A stretch of DNA of 64,000 nucleotides from the NCBI RefSeq assembly GCF_035582795.1, contig NW_027445436.1, positions 7,624,770 through 7,688,769 of the forward strand. The letters are read 5' to 3'. This stretch comes from Mycteria americana (lineage: Eukaryota; Chordata; Aves; Ciconiiformes; Ciconiidae). Below the pieces are notes generated by a model, which saw nothing but the letters and a program-made list of their open reading frames with translations, was not told the DNA's origin and searched no databases. How positions within the stretch are numbered: the stretch's first letter is position 1; each line of letters opens with the position of its first letter. The position numbers were made by a program, and so were the translations under genes. Of this stretch, positions 36,303 to 45,809 are shown one piece after another.

Positions 36303-39300
36303 ATCAGGCTTGCCCGAGAGAAGCTGAGGGGCGACGTGCCATGGTTGGAGGGAGCGGCTGACAGCGAGGACAGTCGGCCTGTGTCTCTGAGATGTGGGGG
36401 GTACGCTTGGGCACAGCTGAAGTCGAGCAGAGTTGAGCCAGGGGATACTGAGGCAACGGGAGCCAAGAGGGAAACACCAGTGAAATGCCTCAAAGCACGC
36501 AAGGGGTGTTCTTCTATGAAGGAGACACGGACGACAGCCCAGCTGAAGTGCCTCTACACCAATGCACGCAGCATGGGTAACAAGCAGGAGGAGTTGGAAG
36601 CCATTGTACATCAGGAAAACTATGATATGGTGGCCATCACGGAAACGTGGTGGGGTGACTCGCACAACTGGACTGCGGCGATGGATGGCTATAAACGCTT
36701 CAGGAGGGATAGGCAAGGCAGGAGAGGTGGTGGGGTAGCCCTATACGTCAGGGAGAGTCTGGATAGTTTAGAGCTCGATGATGGTGATGATAGGGTGGAG
36801 TGTCTATGGGTCAGAATCAGGGGGAAGGCCAACAAGGCAGATATTGTGGTGGGAGTCTGTTACAGACCCCCCAACCAGGATGAGGAGACAGATGAACTAT
36901 TCTATAAGCAGCTGGGAGAAGCCTCACGATCGCTAGCCCTTGTTCTTGTGGGGGACTTCAACCTGCCGGATGTCTGCTGGAAATACAATACAGAAGAGAG
37001 GAAACAGTCCAGGAGGTTCCTGGAGTACGTGGCAGATAACTTCCTGACGCAGCTGGTGAGTGAGCCAACGAGGGAAGGTGCCCTGCTGGACATCTTGTTC
37101 ACCAACAGAGATGGACTTGTGAGCGATGTGATGGTTGGAGGCTGTCTTGGGCAGAGTGATCATGAAATGATAGAGTTTTTGATACATGGAGAAGCGGCGA
37201 GGGGGGTCAGCAGAACTGCCCCCTTAGACTTCCGGAGGGCGGACTTTGGCCTGTTTAGGAGACTGGTCGAGAGAGTCCCCTGGGAGGCAGCTCTTATGGG
37301 CAAAGGGGTCCAGGAAGGCTGGACATTCTTTAAGGAGGAAGTCCTAAAGGCACAAGAGCGGGCTGTCCCCAGGTGCCGAAAGACGAGCCGGCGGGGAAGA
37401 AGACCGGCCTGGCTGACTAGAGAGCTCTGGCTCGAACTGAGGAGAAAGAGGAGAGTCTATGACCTCTGGAAGAAGGGGCGGGCAACTCAGGAGGACTACA
37501 AAGGTGTAGCGAGGCTGTGCAGGGAGAAAACTAGAAGGGCCAAAGCTGAGTTAGAGCTCAGTCTGGCTGCTGCTATAAAAGACAACAAAAAACACTTCTT
37601 CAAATACATTAGCAGCAAAAGGAGAGCTAAGGAGAATCTCCAGCCCCTAGTAGACGGGGGAGGAAACACAGTGACCAAGGATGAGGAAAAGGCTGAGGTA
37701 CTTAATGCCTTCTTTGCCTCAGTCTTTATTAGCAGGGCCGAATGTTCTCTGGGTACCCAGCCCCTGGAGTTGGAAGATAGGGATGGGGACCAGACTGGAG
37801 CCCCCATAATCCAGGGGGAAATGGTGAGTGACCTGCTGCACCACTTAGACACTCACAAGTCTATGGGGCCTGATGAGATCCACCCGAGAGTGTTGAAGGA
37901 GCTGGCAGATGTGCTCACCAAGCCCCTTTCCATCATTTACCAGCAGTCCTGGCTAACTGGGGAAGTCCCTGCTGACTGGAGATTAGCGAATGTGACACCC
38001 ATCTTCAAGAAGGGCCGGAAGGAGGACCCGGGGAACTACAGGCCTGTTAGCCTGACCTCGGTGCCGGGGAAGCTGATGGAGCAGATCATCCTGAGTGCTA
38101 TCACACGGCATGTAGAGAATAACCAAGGGATCAAGCCCAGCCAGCATGGGTTGAGGAAAGGCAGGTCCTGCTTGACCAACCTGATCTCCTTCTAGGACAA
38201 GGTGACCCGCCTAGTGGATGAGGGAAAGGCTGTGGATGTTGTCTATCTAGACTTCAGTAAAGCCTTTGACACGGTCTCCCACAGCATTCTCCTGGAGAAA
38301 CTGGCTGCTCATGGCTTGGACGGGTGTACTCTTCGCTGGGTAAAGAACTGGCTGGACGGCCGGGCCCAAAGAGTGGTGGTGAATGGAGTTTACTCCGGTT
38401 GGCGGCCGGTCACAAGCGGTGTTCCCCAGGGCTCGGTGTTGGGGCCAGTTCTGTTTAATATCTTTATCAATGATCTGGACAAAGGGATCGAGTGTACTCT
38501 CAGTAAGTTTGCAGATGACACCAAGTTGTGTGGGAGTGTTGATCTGCTTGAGGGGAGGCAGGCTCTGCAGAGGGATCTGGACAGGCTGGATCGATGGGCT
38601 GGGGTGAATTGTATGAGGTTTAACAAGGCCAAGTGCAAGGTCCTGCACTTGGGCCACATCAACCCCATGCAACGCTACAGGCTTGGGGAAGAGTGGCTGG
38701 AAAGCTGCCTGGCAGAGAAGGACCTGGGGGTGTTTGTTGACAGCCGCCTGAATATGAGCCAGCAGTGTGCCCAGGCGGCCAAGAAGGCCAATAGCATCCT
38801 GGCTTGTATCAAAAATAGCGTGGCCAGCAGGACTAGGGAAGTGATTGTGCCCCTGTACTCGGCACTGGTGAGGCCGCACCTCGAATACTGTGTTCAGTTT
38901 TGGGCCCCCCACTACAAGAGGGATATTGAGGTACTGGAGCGTGTACAGAGCAGGGCAACGAAGCTGGTGAAGGGTCTGGAGCAGAAGTCTTATGAGGAGC
39001 AGCTGAGGGAGCTGGGACTGTTTAGCCTGGAGAAAAGGAGGCTGAGGGGAGACCTCATCGCTCTCTTCAACTACCTGAAAGGAGGTTGTAGAGAGGTGGG
39101 GGTCGGTCTCTTCTCCCAGGTAACAAGTGATAGGACAAGAGGAAATGGCCTCAAGTTGCGCCAGGGGAGGTTTAGACTGGATATTAGGAAATTTTTCTTC
39201 ACCGAGAGGGTTATCAAGCATTGGAACAGACTGCCCAGGGAAGTGGTTGAGTCGCCATCCCTGGAGGTATTTAAAGGACGTTTGGATGAGGTACTTAGAG

Positions 39301-39311
39301 ACATGGTGTAG
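36303..39311 (+). pseudogene. CR1 ORF2: endonuclease plus reverse transcriptase, one internal stop
   Basis: In a single frame the reading runs from about 36303 to 39311 with only one interruption, TAG at 38193-38195. The apurinic-type endonuclease comes first: TNARSMGNKQ, AITETWW with the catalytic Glu, VGDFNLPD and SDHEMIEF with the terminal Asp-His. The RT follows: VTPIFKKG and NYRPVSLTS before the stop; [11 protein letters not shown] (motif A), [13 protein letters not shown] (motif B) and FADDTKLCG (catalytic Asp pair) after it. The frame ends at TAG 39309-39311. The stop separates the RT fingers from the palm, so this copy cannot supply a working RT. The start is uncertain: GTG 36336 or ATG 36341 and 36516 are possible. 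Confidence 0.93.
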
Positions 39312-39380
39312 TGGTGGTTTTGGCAGTGTTAGGTTTATGGTTGGACTCGATGATCTTAAAGGTCTTTTCCAACCTATATG

Positions 39381-39412
39381 ATTCTGTGATTCTGTGATTC
39401 TGTGATTCTGTG
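39381..39412 (+). repeat. CR1 3' octamer tail
   Basis: Four perfect ATTCTGTG units in tandem mark the CR1 3' terminus. The CR1 reverse transcriptase is thought to recognise this tail in place of poly(A). Confidence 0.95.
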
Positions 39413-40601
39413 GATGTAGCATCTTATTGAGAATTCTGGTTGCGGTCGGCAACCATCCTAGCAAGGTGTCCCACCAATGGTGTCCTCCATCCTGCTTCAC
39501 TCGTTCTAAGACGCAATGTATCTCTTCCGCGTCATGATGGACGGTGACTAATGTCTTATGTCCATTATTCCAGATGCGTTCCAGCAGTTGATTCAGGTCA
39601 TCGTGTTGCAGTAGTTTTCTCACCAATGTGAGGTTCATTCCAATAGGGGCAGGTAATAAGTCTTGGTACAGTGTATAGTCAGCTTGCAACAGTTGGTGAG
39701 TTGTGACAGGAGCTGAATAGTTGAAGTCACATCCCATAATTTTGGTGAAATTACAAACACAAACGTTTGAGTGATTACCTGTATCTACAGCGGCGTTATC
39801 TACAAATACAAAATCACAAAAGGTTCTCATGCAAACGCATCCTTTCCCAATATATACAAGTACAGTTTCAGGGGCTTCATCTGGTTGTACTTCAAAATGG
39901 CAAACATTTTGTTCAGTATCAAGACAAATGTCTTGGGCTTTGAGGGTATTGCTCTCACAAATAAATCCTTGTTGCTCCCGTACAACGCACGCACTCGCAT
40001 CAATAGTTTGCCATAGGTTCCCATTTTGTTGGGCCCATACTCTATGTTCTAATGGATAGAGTATGGCTCCATTGTGATTCAACCCCAATGCAATGATTGG
40101 GTATATGGTACATACCGAAGCATTGCGTATTGTTAAGACAAAAGCTGTGGCTTTGCCGTCAGTAGGGTCGTAGGTGAAATTAACTGGATACCACCAGGAT
40201 TGGAATTCTTTCTCAAATTCAGTTGCATTATCCCAAATTACTTTTTGAATTTCAGTGGGCAGGGTGCCTTCCTTGCCTTCCCGTATAATTGCAGCTACTA
40301 TAGATTGCATCCACAGTTGAGCTTGGATACAACTAAGAGCTAAAGAAACATTGTGTTGGGCTGCACCAAGTGCATCCATAATTAACTGGTGGTCCTTCTC
40401 ATTTACCTCTCCCCACTGAGGCAACATATCTGATAGGAGCCATTGGTTAGCTCCCAGAGCTGAAAGAGAAGATTGTAAAGGGTGTTTCAGGGCACTCAAG
40501 TCATTGGTTACTGTGGCTAATTTATTAGCAAGTACTTCAGCATCTATGCTGTTTAAGACTCCCAGTCCCATTCCTAAGACACCAGTCACATCTCTCTTTG
40601 G
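39413..40601 (-). pseudogene. env: ERV env, transmembrane-subunit ectodomain
   Basis: Read on the minus strand, an open frame of about 395 codons follows a PKR basic site and a Gly-rich hydrophobic run (GVLGMGLGVL) that looks like a fusion peptide. A helical heptad-like region, a Trp-rich segment (SWWYPVNF) and about a dozen Cys in clusters (GKGCVCMRTFC, NVCVCNF) follow. I do not see the CX6CC motif typical of gamma- and alpharetroviral TM subunits, and the ectodomain is about twice their length. The frame runs into the antisense strand of the inserted CR1 and stays open to 38247. The native anchor lies at 35909-36102. A TGA at 40604-40602 separates it from the surface part. Confidence 0.75.
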
Positions 40602-41075
40602 TCATTTTGGAGAGATGAGAGACCGTTTATGCAACCATGCTGACCATCCTGCGTAAGGAGTACCCAGGAATGGTGAACAGGTAAGTTTAATTGCAGAGAT
40701 ATTGGTCTGCATTGCTAATTCCACCCATTTGAGGGAGTATGACGGATTAAACAGCACTTGTTGCTGACCTGTATTTTTAATTATGTAAGGGCCTGTGTTG
40801 AAGGTGAAAGGAGTTAGACTAATGAGAGGCCGAGTCGGTACATTTTCAGACGTTTGCGGAGGCAGAGGTTCCTTATCCTTTGCAACCGGCACAGATGTTG
40901 CTGTATCAATCACAAATTCAAATAGTAATTCAGTGCCTCTGTAACCCCAAAGACAGTACACAATTATAGGTTTGGTAAAGGTAAGATTGTACCAGCGATC
41001 TGAATTTTGTTTCCGGTCTGGAAGAGTCAGTATAGACTGTTTTAATTTCAGTCGGTCTGTGGTAAGTAGACCCAT
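40602..41075 (-). pseudogene. env: ERV env, end of surface subunit
   Basis: 157 codons on the minus strand, with the first codons overlapping the preceding frame. They contain the second copy of the WYN.T / P-I-V-x-C-x-W pattern (RWYNLTF, KPIIVYCLW, FEFVID) and a Pro/Thr-rich linker. A conserved-looking segment (SWSAW-type Trp and Cys) leads up to the cleavage region. The frame ends at TGA 40604-40602, immediately before the PKR site, and is shifted by one base relative to 40930-41904. Both changes are disabling. Confidence 0.72.
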
Positions 41076-41904
41076 TAGTTACATGGCAGCTAATCTGTAC
41101 TGTCTGCCCTGGAATGGCTTGAAGTCTAGCCATCCGGAGAGAATCATTCCAACTCCATTCATCTTTTGAGTATACTTCATTTTCATGCATAACTAGAACA
41201 GAGAGACTTGAGTTCCTTCTGTTTTGTTGTGTTTCAGTGCTTGCACTATATCGTGACAATGCATGGTCCCAAGGGTCATTGTAAGATACCGTGGTAAGAA
41301 GAGGTATATTCCTGACTCCATCTTGCAGTGTGTCAAGTGGAGTGGGTGAGGTTAGGTCGGGTGGTGTAGTTGGATCAGGTTCAATCATATCTATTTTGAA
41401 CCAGAATGACAGGCCTATACAGTGTTGCCCTGGCCCTGTACAGTGTTGTTGCCATACACAAGCCACAATAGTGGGTCTCACCAGAGTAAAGTTATACCAG
41501 CAATCCCACTCGTTGGTGATGCAAGGCTTTGATGCTATTGGATTTCTGGAAATGCTGGATATTGTCATGGATGTGACCTTTTCATGGGTTGACCCGTTGA
41601 TCATTCTACACCCTACCTGGATCTCTTCTCCTGCTTTTCCCTTCAGGAGTGGAAGCCATCCTTTATCCCAGCTCCACTCGTGTCTTGAGAACACATGGGA
41701 ATCATGCATAATTACAGTAGCTAAGTTTAAATTTTCTTTGATGGCACGTGTTCCAATAATTCCATTGTATTTAATGTGGGCTTGGGACCACGGCCATTCT
41801 GGGTTTTTCTGGCTACACATCAAAGGAGCTGTCTGCAAAATGCTGCCGAATTTGAAGTATACTTTGATTCCAATACAACTCCCCTTGCCGCATTTTGCAG
41901 ACAT
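40930..41904 (-). pseudogene. env: ERV env, N-terminal surface subunit with duplicated module
   Basis: 324 codons on the minus strand, from the ATG at 41904 just below a good splice acceptor. Residues about 64-173 form a module: MHDSHVFSRHEWSW, then GC..INGST, WDCWYNFT, PTIVACVW and FWFKID. Residues from about 238 begin a second copy (MHENEVYSKDEWSW, SCHVTNGST) that continues in the shifted frame of the next piece. Potential N-glycosylation sites (NGS, NFT, NSS) fit an exposed glycoprotein. No clear signal peptide is visible at this ATG, so the true start may be lost or lie elsewhere. The frame is broken near 40930-41075. Confidence 0.72.
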
Positions 41905-41938
41905 CTACTTCAATTGGAGTCATCTTCTTTCAGGATTC

Positions 41939-41963
41939 CTGTGAACACAAAAAGGAAACAAAT
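41939..41963 (-). promoter_or_regulatory. Probable env splice acceptor
   Basis: On the minus strand a long pyrimidine tract (TTTGTTTCCTTTTTGTGTTCAC) ends in AG at 41940-41939, about 35 bases before the first env ATG. Retroviral env is normally expressed from a spliced RNA, so the position fits. Confidence 0.5.
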
Positions 41964-42071
41964 GTGCTCGGTTGTATTTAACCCGCAGGGTTAAAAAGAG
42001 GGTGAGATGCACTGGGTGCTAATCCGGTGTACTTTTCCTGCCAAGGCAGCCATCCAGGGATGGGCAGCTCC
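41964..42071 (-). pseudogene. pol: Junction of the internal pol deletion
   Basis: Just past the RT stop, codons for HPWMAAL still look like RT. Within a few codons the sequence shifts to a short Pro/Trp/Ser-rich end (WQEKYTGLAPSASHPLF) in another frame, which resembles the C-terminal tail of a pol polyprotein. The RT start and the pol end thus appear to meet near 42050, which places the deletion breakpoint. Confidence 0.45.
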
Positions 42072-42812
42072 CTATATCAGTGTCACTATTTCTGCCATGT
42101 TTGGAACTGCGGCAGTCAAAGGTGCAGTGTTAGCGTTTAACTGTCGGTAATCCACTGTAAAACGCCATTGCCCGGTTGGTTTCTTTACTGGCCACACCGG
42201 TGAATTATAGGGTAAATGAGTCCTTTTAATGATGCCTCTTTTTTCCAATTCCGTTACCACCCTGTCAATCCCCATAAGCACTGCTGCTGGAGATGGATAT
42301 TGCCGAACATTAGTGATTTTAGAGGGGGGTAAGGGTATAGGTGTTTGTAACAGACTCAGTTTCACTATGCCTGATTCCTTTTTACCTCTTGCAAAACTCC
42401 ACACAGTTCCATCTGGGAGTTTCCACATACGCCCACGCAGTATGTCAAATCCTAGAATGTTAGTATATGCAGCACTGGCTAATACCTCTGCCCTGGTTAA
42501 TCTTCGTTCTTCTGGCAACGAGGGTGAATTTTTTTCAGTGGTGCATTCCTTTTCAATTCCTGTGAATTTAACCCTGCATTGGCCAGGTCTTATGCCCAGG
42601 GCTTGTGCTGTTTCATGGGTAATTACTGATATTTGGACCCCAGTGTCAATGAGAAAGTTTACCAATATTTTTTGGGGTCCAATGGGAATGGCAATGATAG
42701 GGTCAGAGTATTCATCAGAGAGCCATTGAATTGCTAATAACTGCCGAGCAGGGTGGCCCACTGCCCTCCCCGGGGATGAAAGGTTTTTTTCGTTGAGATT
42801 CCGCCTCGTCAA
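42072..42812 (-). pseudogene. pol: ERV pol fragment: protease and start of reverse transcriptase
   Basis: 246 codons on the minus strand. The aspartic protease is recognised by FLIDTGVQISVI and the later LGFDILRG. About 20 residues on, RT begins (LEKRGIIKRTHLPYNSPVWP, VKKPTGQWRFTVDYRQLN, AAVPNMAEIV). The SPVWPVKK...WR.TVDYR.LN pattern is typical of ERV-L-like and spuma-like RTs rather than gammaretroviral ones. The frame stops at TAG 42074-42072, before the catalytic YxDD. Only about 130 bp separate it from env, so nearly all of RT, RNase H and integrase is deleted. Confidence 0.85.
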
Positions 42813-43362
42813 TTAGGCCTGGTGCAGAAGGTGCACTTTCCTTGTGGGTTGGGGGTTTTCCAGCTAGGCAATTCTCCCCGGCTGGGTTATTCTTTTTACC
42901 TAGAGATTGGACCAATGGTGACCATGGAATTGTTTGCACAGTAGTGCGGATTTCGTCATTGTCATCAACAGCAGTCTCAGTTTTAACCAAAGGTCGTAAG
43001 GAAATCAATGGAGGCTCATAATTGGAGGTACCTTCGACCTCATCATCATCACTATCAAACCAAAGATCATCTCCCTTTCCCACGAAAGGTTGGACCAGAT
43101 GATCTTTCGAGGTCCCTTCCAACCTGGGCTGTTCTATGATTCTATGATTCTTTGATTCTATACTTCTGGGGTGATATGGCTCTCGTTTAGGAGTCACTGC
43201 TGCAGAGATGTGCATAGAGGTCAGGACAAAGGAGTGACAAAGGCTCAGTTATAGCATGGTTTAGAACATCTAATAATTGTCTCAAAACCCCATTTTTTTC
43301 CTTACATAGGCACATGTCTTAACTGGTAACACTGTAGGTACTGTTGTAGCTAGTGAAGGAAT
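42715..43362 (-). pseudogene. gag: ERV gag C-terminal remnant
   Basis: A minus-strand frame of 166 codons (43215-42715) is acidic and low in hydrophobic residues (DSDDDEVEG) and precedes protease, as a gag end or gag-pro linker would. Further upstream, short stretches in other frames (QLLDVLNHAITEPLSLL) still look coding. A tiny CR1 tail interrupts it at 43088-43163 without closing the frame. It overlaps the protease frame by 98 bases, one base out of step across an A7 run. The provirus ends abruptly at a type 2 LTR at 43363. Confidence 0.55.
43088..43163 (+). mobile_element. Very short CR1 3' end inserted in gag
   Basis: About 75 bp: GGTTGGACCAGATGATCTTT, GGTCCCTTCCAACCTGGGC and an octamer tail (TTCTATGATTCTATGATTCT). 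Only the 3' UTR is present, an extreme 5' truncation. Confidence 0.88.
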
Positions 43363-43605
43363 TGTATTGGATTTGTGTGGCCAGGTTTTGGTAGCGGGGG
43401 GGGGGGGGGGGGGGGGGCGCTACAGGGGTACAGGGGTGGCTTCTGTGAGAAGATGCCAGAAGCTGCCCCCCATGGTCAATAAAGCCAGTGCCAGCTGGCT
43501 CCAAGACGGACCTGCCACTGCCCAAAGCTGAGCCAATCAGCGACGGTGGTAGTGCCTCTGTGATAACATATTTAAGAAGGGGAGAAAAAAACTGCTGCTG
43601 CTTCT
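43363..43605 (+). mobile_element. Type 2 ERV LTR, 3'-truncated, with G22 run
   Basis: It starts TGTATTGGATTTGTGTGGCC, the type 2 5' end. A run of 22 G lies at 43396-43417, then the GCCAGTGCCAGCTGGCTCCAA block and a TATA-like ACATATTTAAGAAGGGG. The remaining two thirds of the LTR are absent. It marks the broken 5' end of the minus-strand ERV. Confidence 0.85.
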
Positions 43606-44324
43606 AAGACAAACAGACAAATGGTGCTATTGAATTGTATTTTAGAAGCCTGTTATAGTTCATTGAGAGCAATGGGGACTGGACTCAATAATAATAACAA
43701 AACCCATCATATATCTATCAGAATTTCTCAAATTAGCTCTGTGTCCTGTATATCTGACTCCTTTTACTGCTTAATATGTAAGAAATCCTGTACTGTCAAC
43801 ACTACTTGTATTAGGAAATATGTTAGTGACTAAATAGAAGTTTATGGACTGCTTGCTGAACTGTACACACTTATTTCAGACTAAGCATATTTGTATAGTA
43901 ACTTTTCTGATACTATATAAATGAAACAGAGAGAAAATGGAACTAGAAAAATTGCCAGTTTTGTTGTTTCAGTGTATTGTACTTGAGACCAATGTAATTG
44001 CTTGTGTTCTTGTATGGAAAAACTGATTGATGAGATTATGCTTTGAAGGTAGGAAACTTCTTTTTTAAGCTTATTTTTTAAAAGTGGCTTGTATGACTGA
44101 TCTGATGCTAAATAAGCTAGTTAACAGATATAAGAATTTCTAGATTATTTGCTGACAGCTAATGTTCAGTGTAGAATAAAGAACGGTAGTCATTGTTATA
44201 AGGATATGTAATGACATGTTATTTGTTTATAGCATGAATGACTTCCAACTTGGCATAACATTTCCACTTCTCTCCCCTCAGAAAGTTAGCAGTTGGATAA
44301 CAAAATAAATCTGTTATCAGTGTT
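43606..44324. other. AT-rich single-copy DNA
   Basis: No gene or repeat recognised. Confidence 0.4.
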
Positions 44325-45040
44325 GGAATATAGAGCAATAGGGCTGGAAAGACCTTTGTAATGCTGTCCAGTCCATCCCTGTGCCCAGGGGAGGGTTATG
44401 AAAGATAGATGCTTATCTAATCTGTTCTTAAAGACCTCCAGCACTGAAGACACTGCCACTTCCTTGGGCAATCTATGACAGCATTTTGCTATTCTTATGA
44501 CCAGAAAGTATTTTATAAAGTTCTGAGTCGTTTTGCTGCAGTTCACAGCTTATCTATCGTGGAGATTTGTTTCCTTTTTGCAACCATTTTTTTTTATTAA
44601 TCCAAAGGTTATTAACATGGTCCTTCATTCAGCACCCTTCTTTCTCAGTAGCACAAACCAAGTCCTTCCCCACAGGTCACATACCCTAGGTCTTTGACTG
44701 TTTTCCTTGCTTGCACATGGATTTTCTGTCTTTAAGTGACTACTGTCTGTCTTGAACTATATAGCCCAAAGCTACATGTGGTACCTGAGTGGAGACCTTG
44801 ACAGGGCTGAGGTGTTGAAAGGATTATCTTTTGTTTCTCAACTCTGTTCCAGTGTCCTAGTCTGGCATTTTGTGCCCTCAGTGCTGTTTGCTCCCACTCA
44901 GCTTGCCGTGGGTCATAACTGCTAGCTTCATAACTGCTCTTCTGCAGAAGTGCTGCTTGGCTAGTTGGCCACTGTCTTATGCTGGTGCAATTTATTATTC
45001 CTGTCCACCTAAAATTACTTAGGCTTACAAAGTGCTTGAA
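44325..45040 (-). mobile_element. Ancient CR1 LINE relic
   Basis: In reverse orientation the order of decayed landmarks matches CR1. First comes GGCTGGAAAGACCT...CCAGTCCATCC, then a block translating on the minus strand to RLPKEVAVSSVLEVFKNRLD, the ORF2 end. Later blocks recall the antisense RT thumb (CACAGGTCACATACCCTAGG, TACCTGAGTGGAGACCTTGACAGGGCTGAG, GCTTGGCTAGTTGGCC). All frames are broken and the copy is far older than those at 10, 22 and 38 kb. Confidence 0.75.
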
Positions 45041-45809
45041 TGCAGAGTCCCTTCCCACCCCTTTGTAGGACATAATTCTCAAAATCTCTGCGTGCTGGAA
45101 GAAATAAATGATGATAAAGTACTGCTATAATCCCCTCTGCAAGACTTTCTACATGACAGTGCTCCAGAAAAACAATTTGGCACTTCCATAGATGCTGCTG
45201 AACCTTTTCCCAACCTGAGGTAGAGGATAGCTTCTTACTACCAAGTTTCATGAAAGCATCTTCCTCCATAACACTGAAAAATAGCAGTGAAAAGTCTGAA
45301 AGTCAAAAGGAAAGAATAAGAGAGGATATATAGTAGCTGAGTCTTATGAACTAAGAGTTTTAGCTAGAGTGCAAGATTTTTGTGCTTTGGACTGAATTTG
45401 TGGTTGCAAATAGCATATCAAGCCATAGTGTGGAACCTTGTGTTAGTATGACATTAATTATGTGGGGTTTATAATGAACTTGAGACAAACAAGAAAATGG
45501 TACATCTTTTACTGGTAATCTTCCATTCTTTCAAAATATCAGTAAGTTGCCTTTGTCAGTATCAAATTCTAGAAGCCTGTGCAGAAATAGGGCTTGGCAG
45601 GCCAAGCCAGTTTACTAGGAATACATATAGCATAATGAAACCACATTATTACACAAAGCCTTCCAACTAAAAGACAAACAGAAAGCCATTATCCAGACAC
45701 TATACAGCCAGGAAGACCATGCAACTTATGCTTGCAATCCTGTAACACATGGCCAAGCACAAGGGTAGCAGGAGGTGCTGACAATGGTAGACAAGGAAGC
45801 CTATGTTAT
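45041..45809. other. Single-copy DNA
   Basis: No gene or repeat recognised. The relic on the left may extend a little into it. Confidence 0.35.

Larger units (their letters stand above)
36103..39412 (+). mobile_element. Long CR1 LINE inserted into ERV env
   Basis: About 3.3 kb of CR1 on the plus strand. It holds the end of ORF1, the full ORF2 region, a short 3' UTR and four tandem ATTCTGTG octamers (39381-39412). It interrupts the minus-strand env between its ectodomain and membrane anchor, so it is younger than the ERV. It is truncated at the 5' end within ORF1. No clear target duplication is seen, as is common for CR1. It is the longest and best preserved of the CR1 copies here and serves as reference for the others. 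Confidence 0.96.

Noticed and set aside
38247..40589. One 780-residue protein on the minus strand
   Set aside because: It is two unrelated things read in one frame: ERV env above 39412 and antisense CR1 below it.
42783..42789. A7 run as a classic -1 ribosomal frameshift site between gag and protease
   Set aside because: The protease frame is offset +1 from the gag frame, the wrong direction for a -1 shift.
43363..43605. 5' LTR of the minus-strand ERV
   Set aside because: It is a type 2 LTR on the plus strand, unrelated to the 3' LTR at 34.6-35.9 kb; the provirus is simply truncated here.
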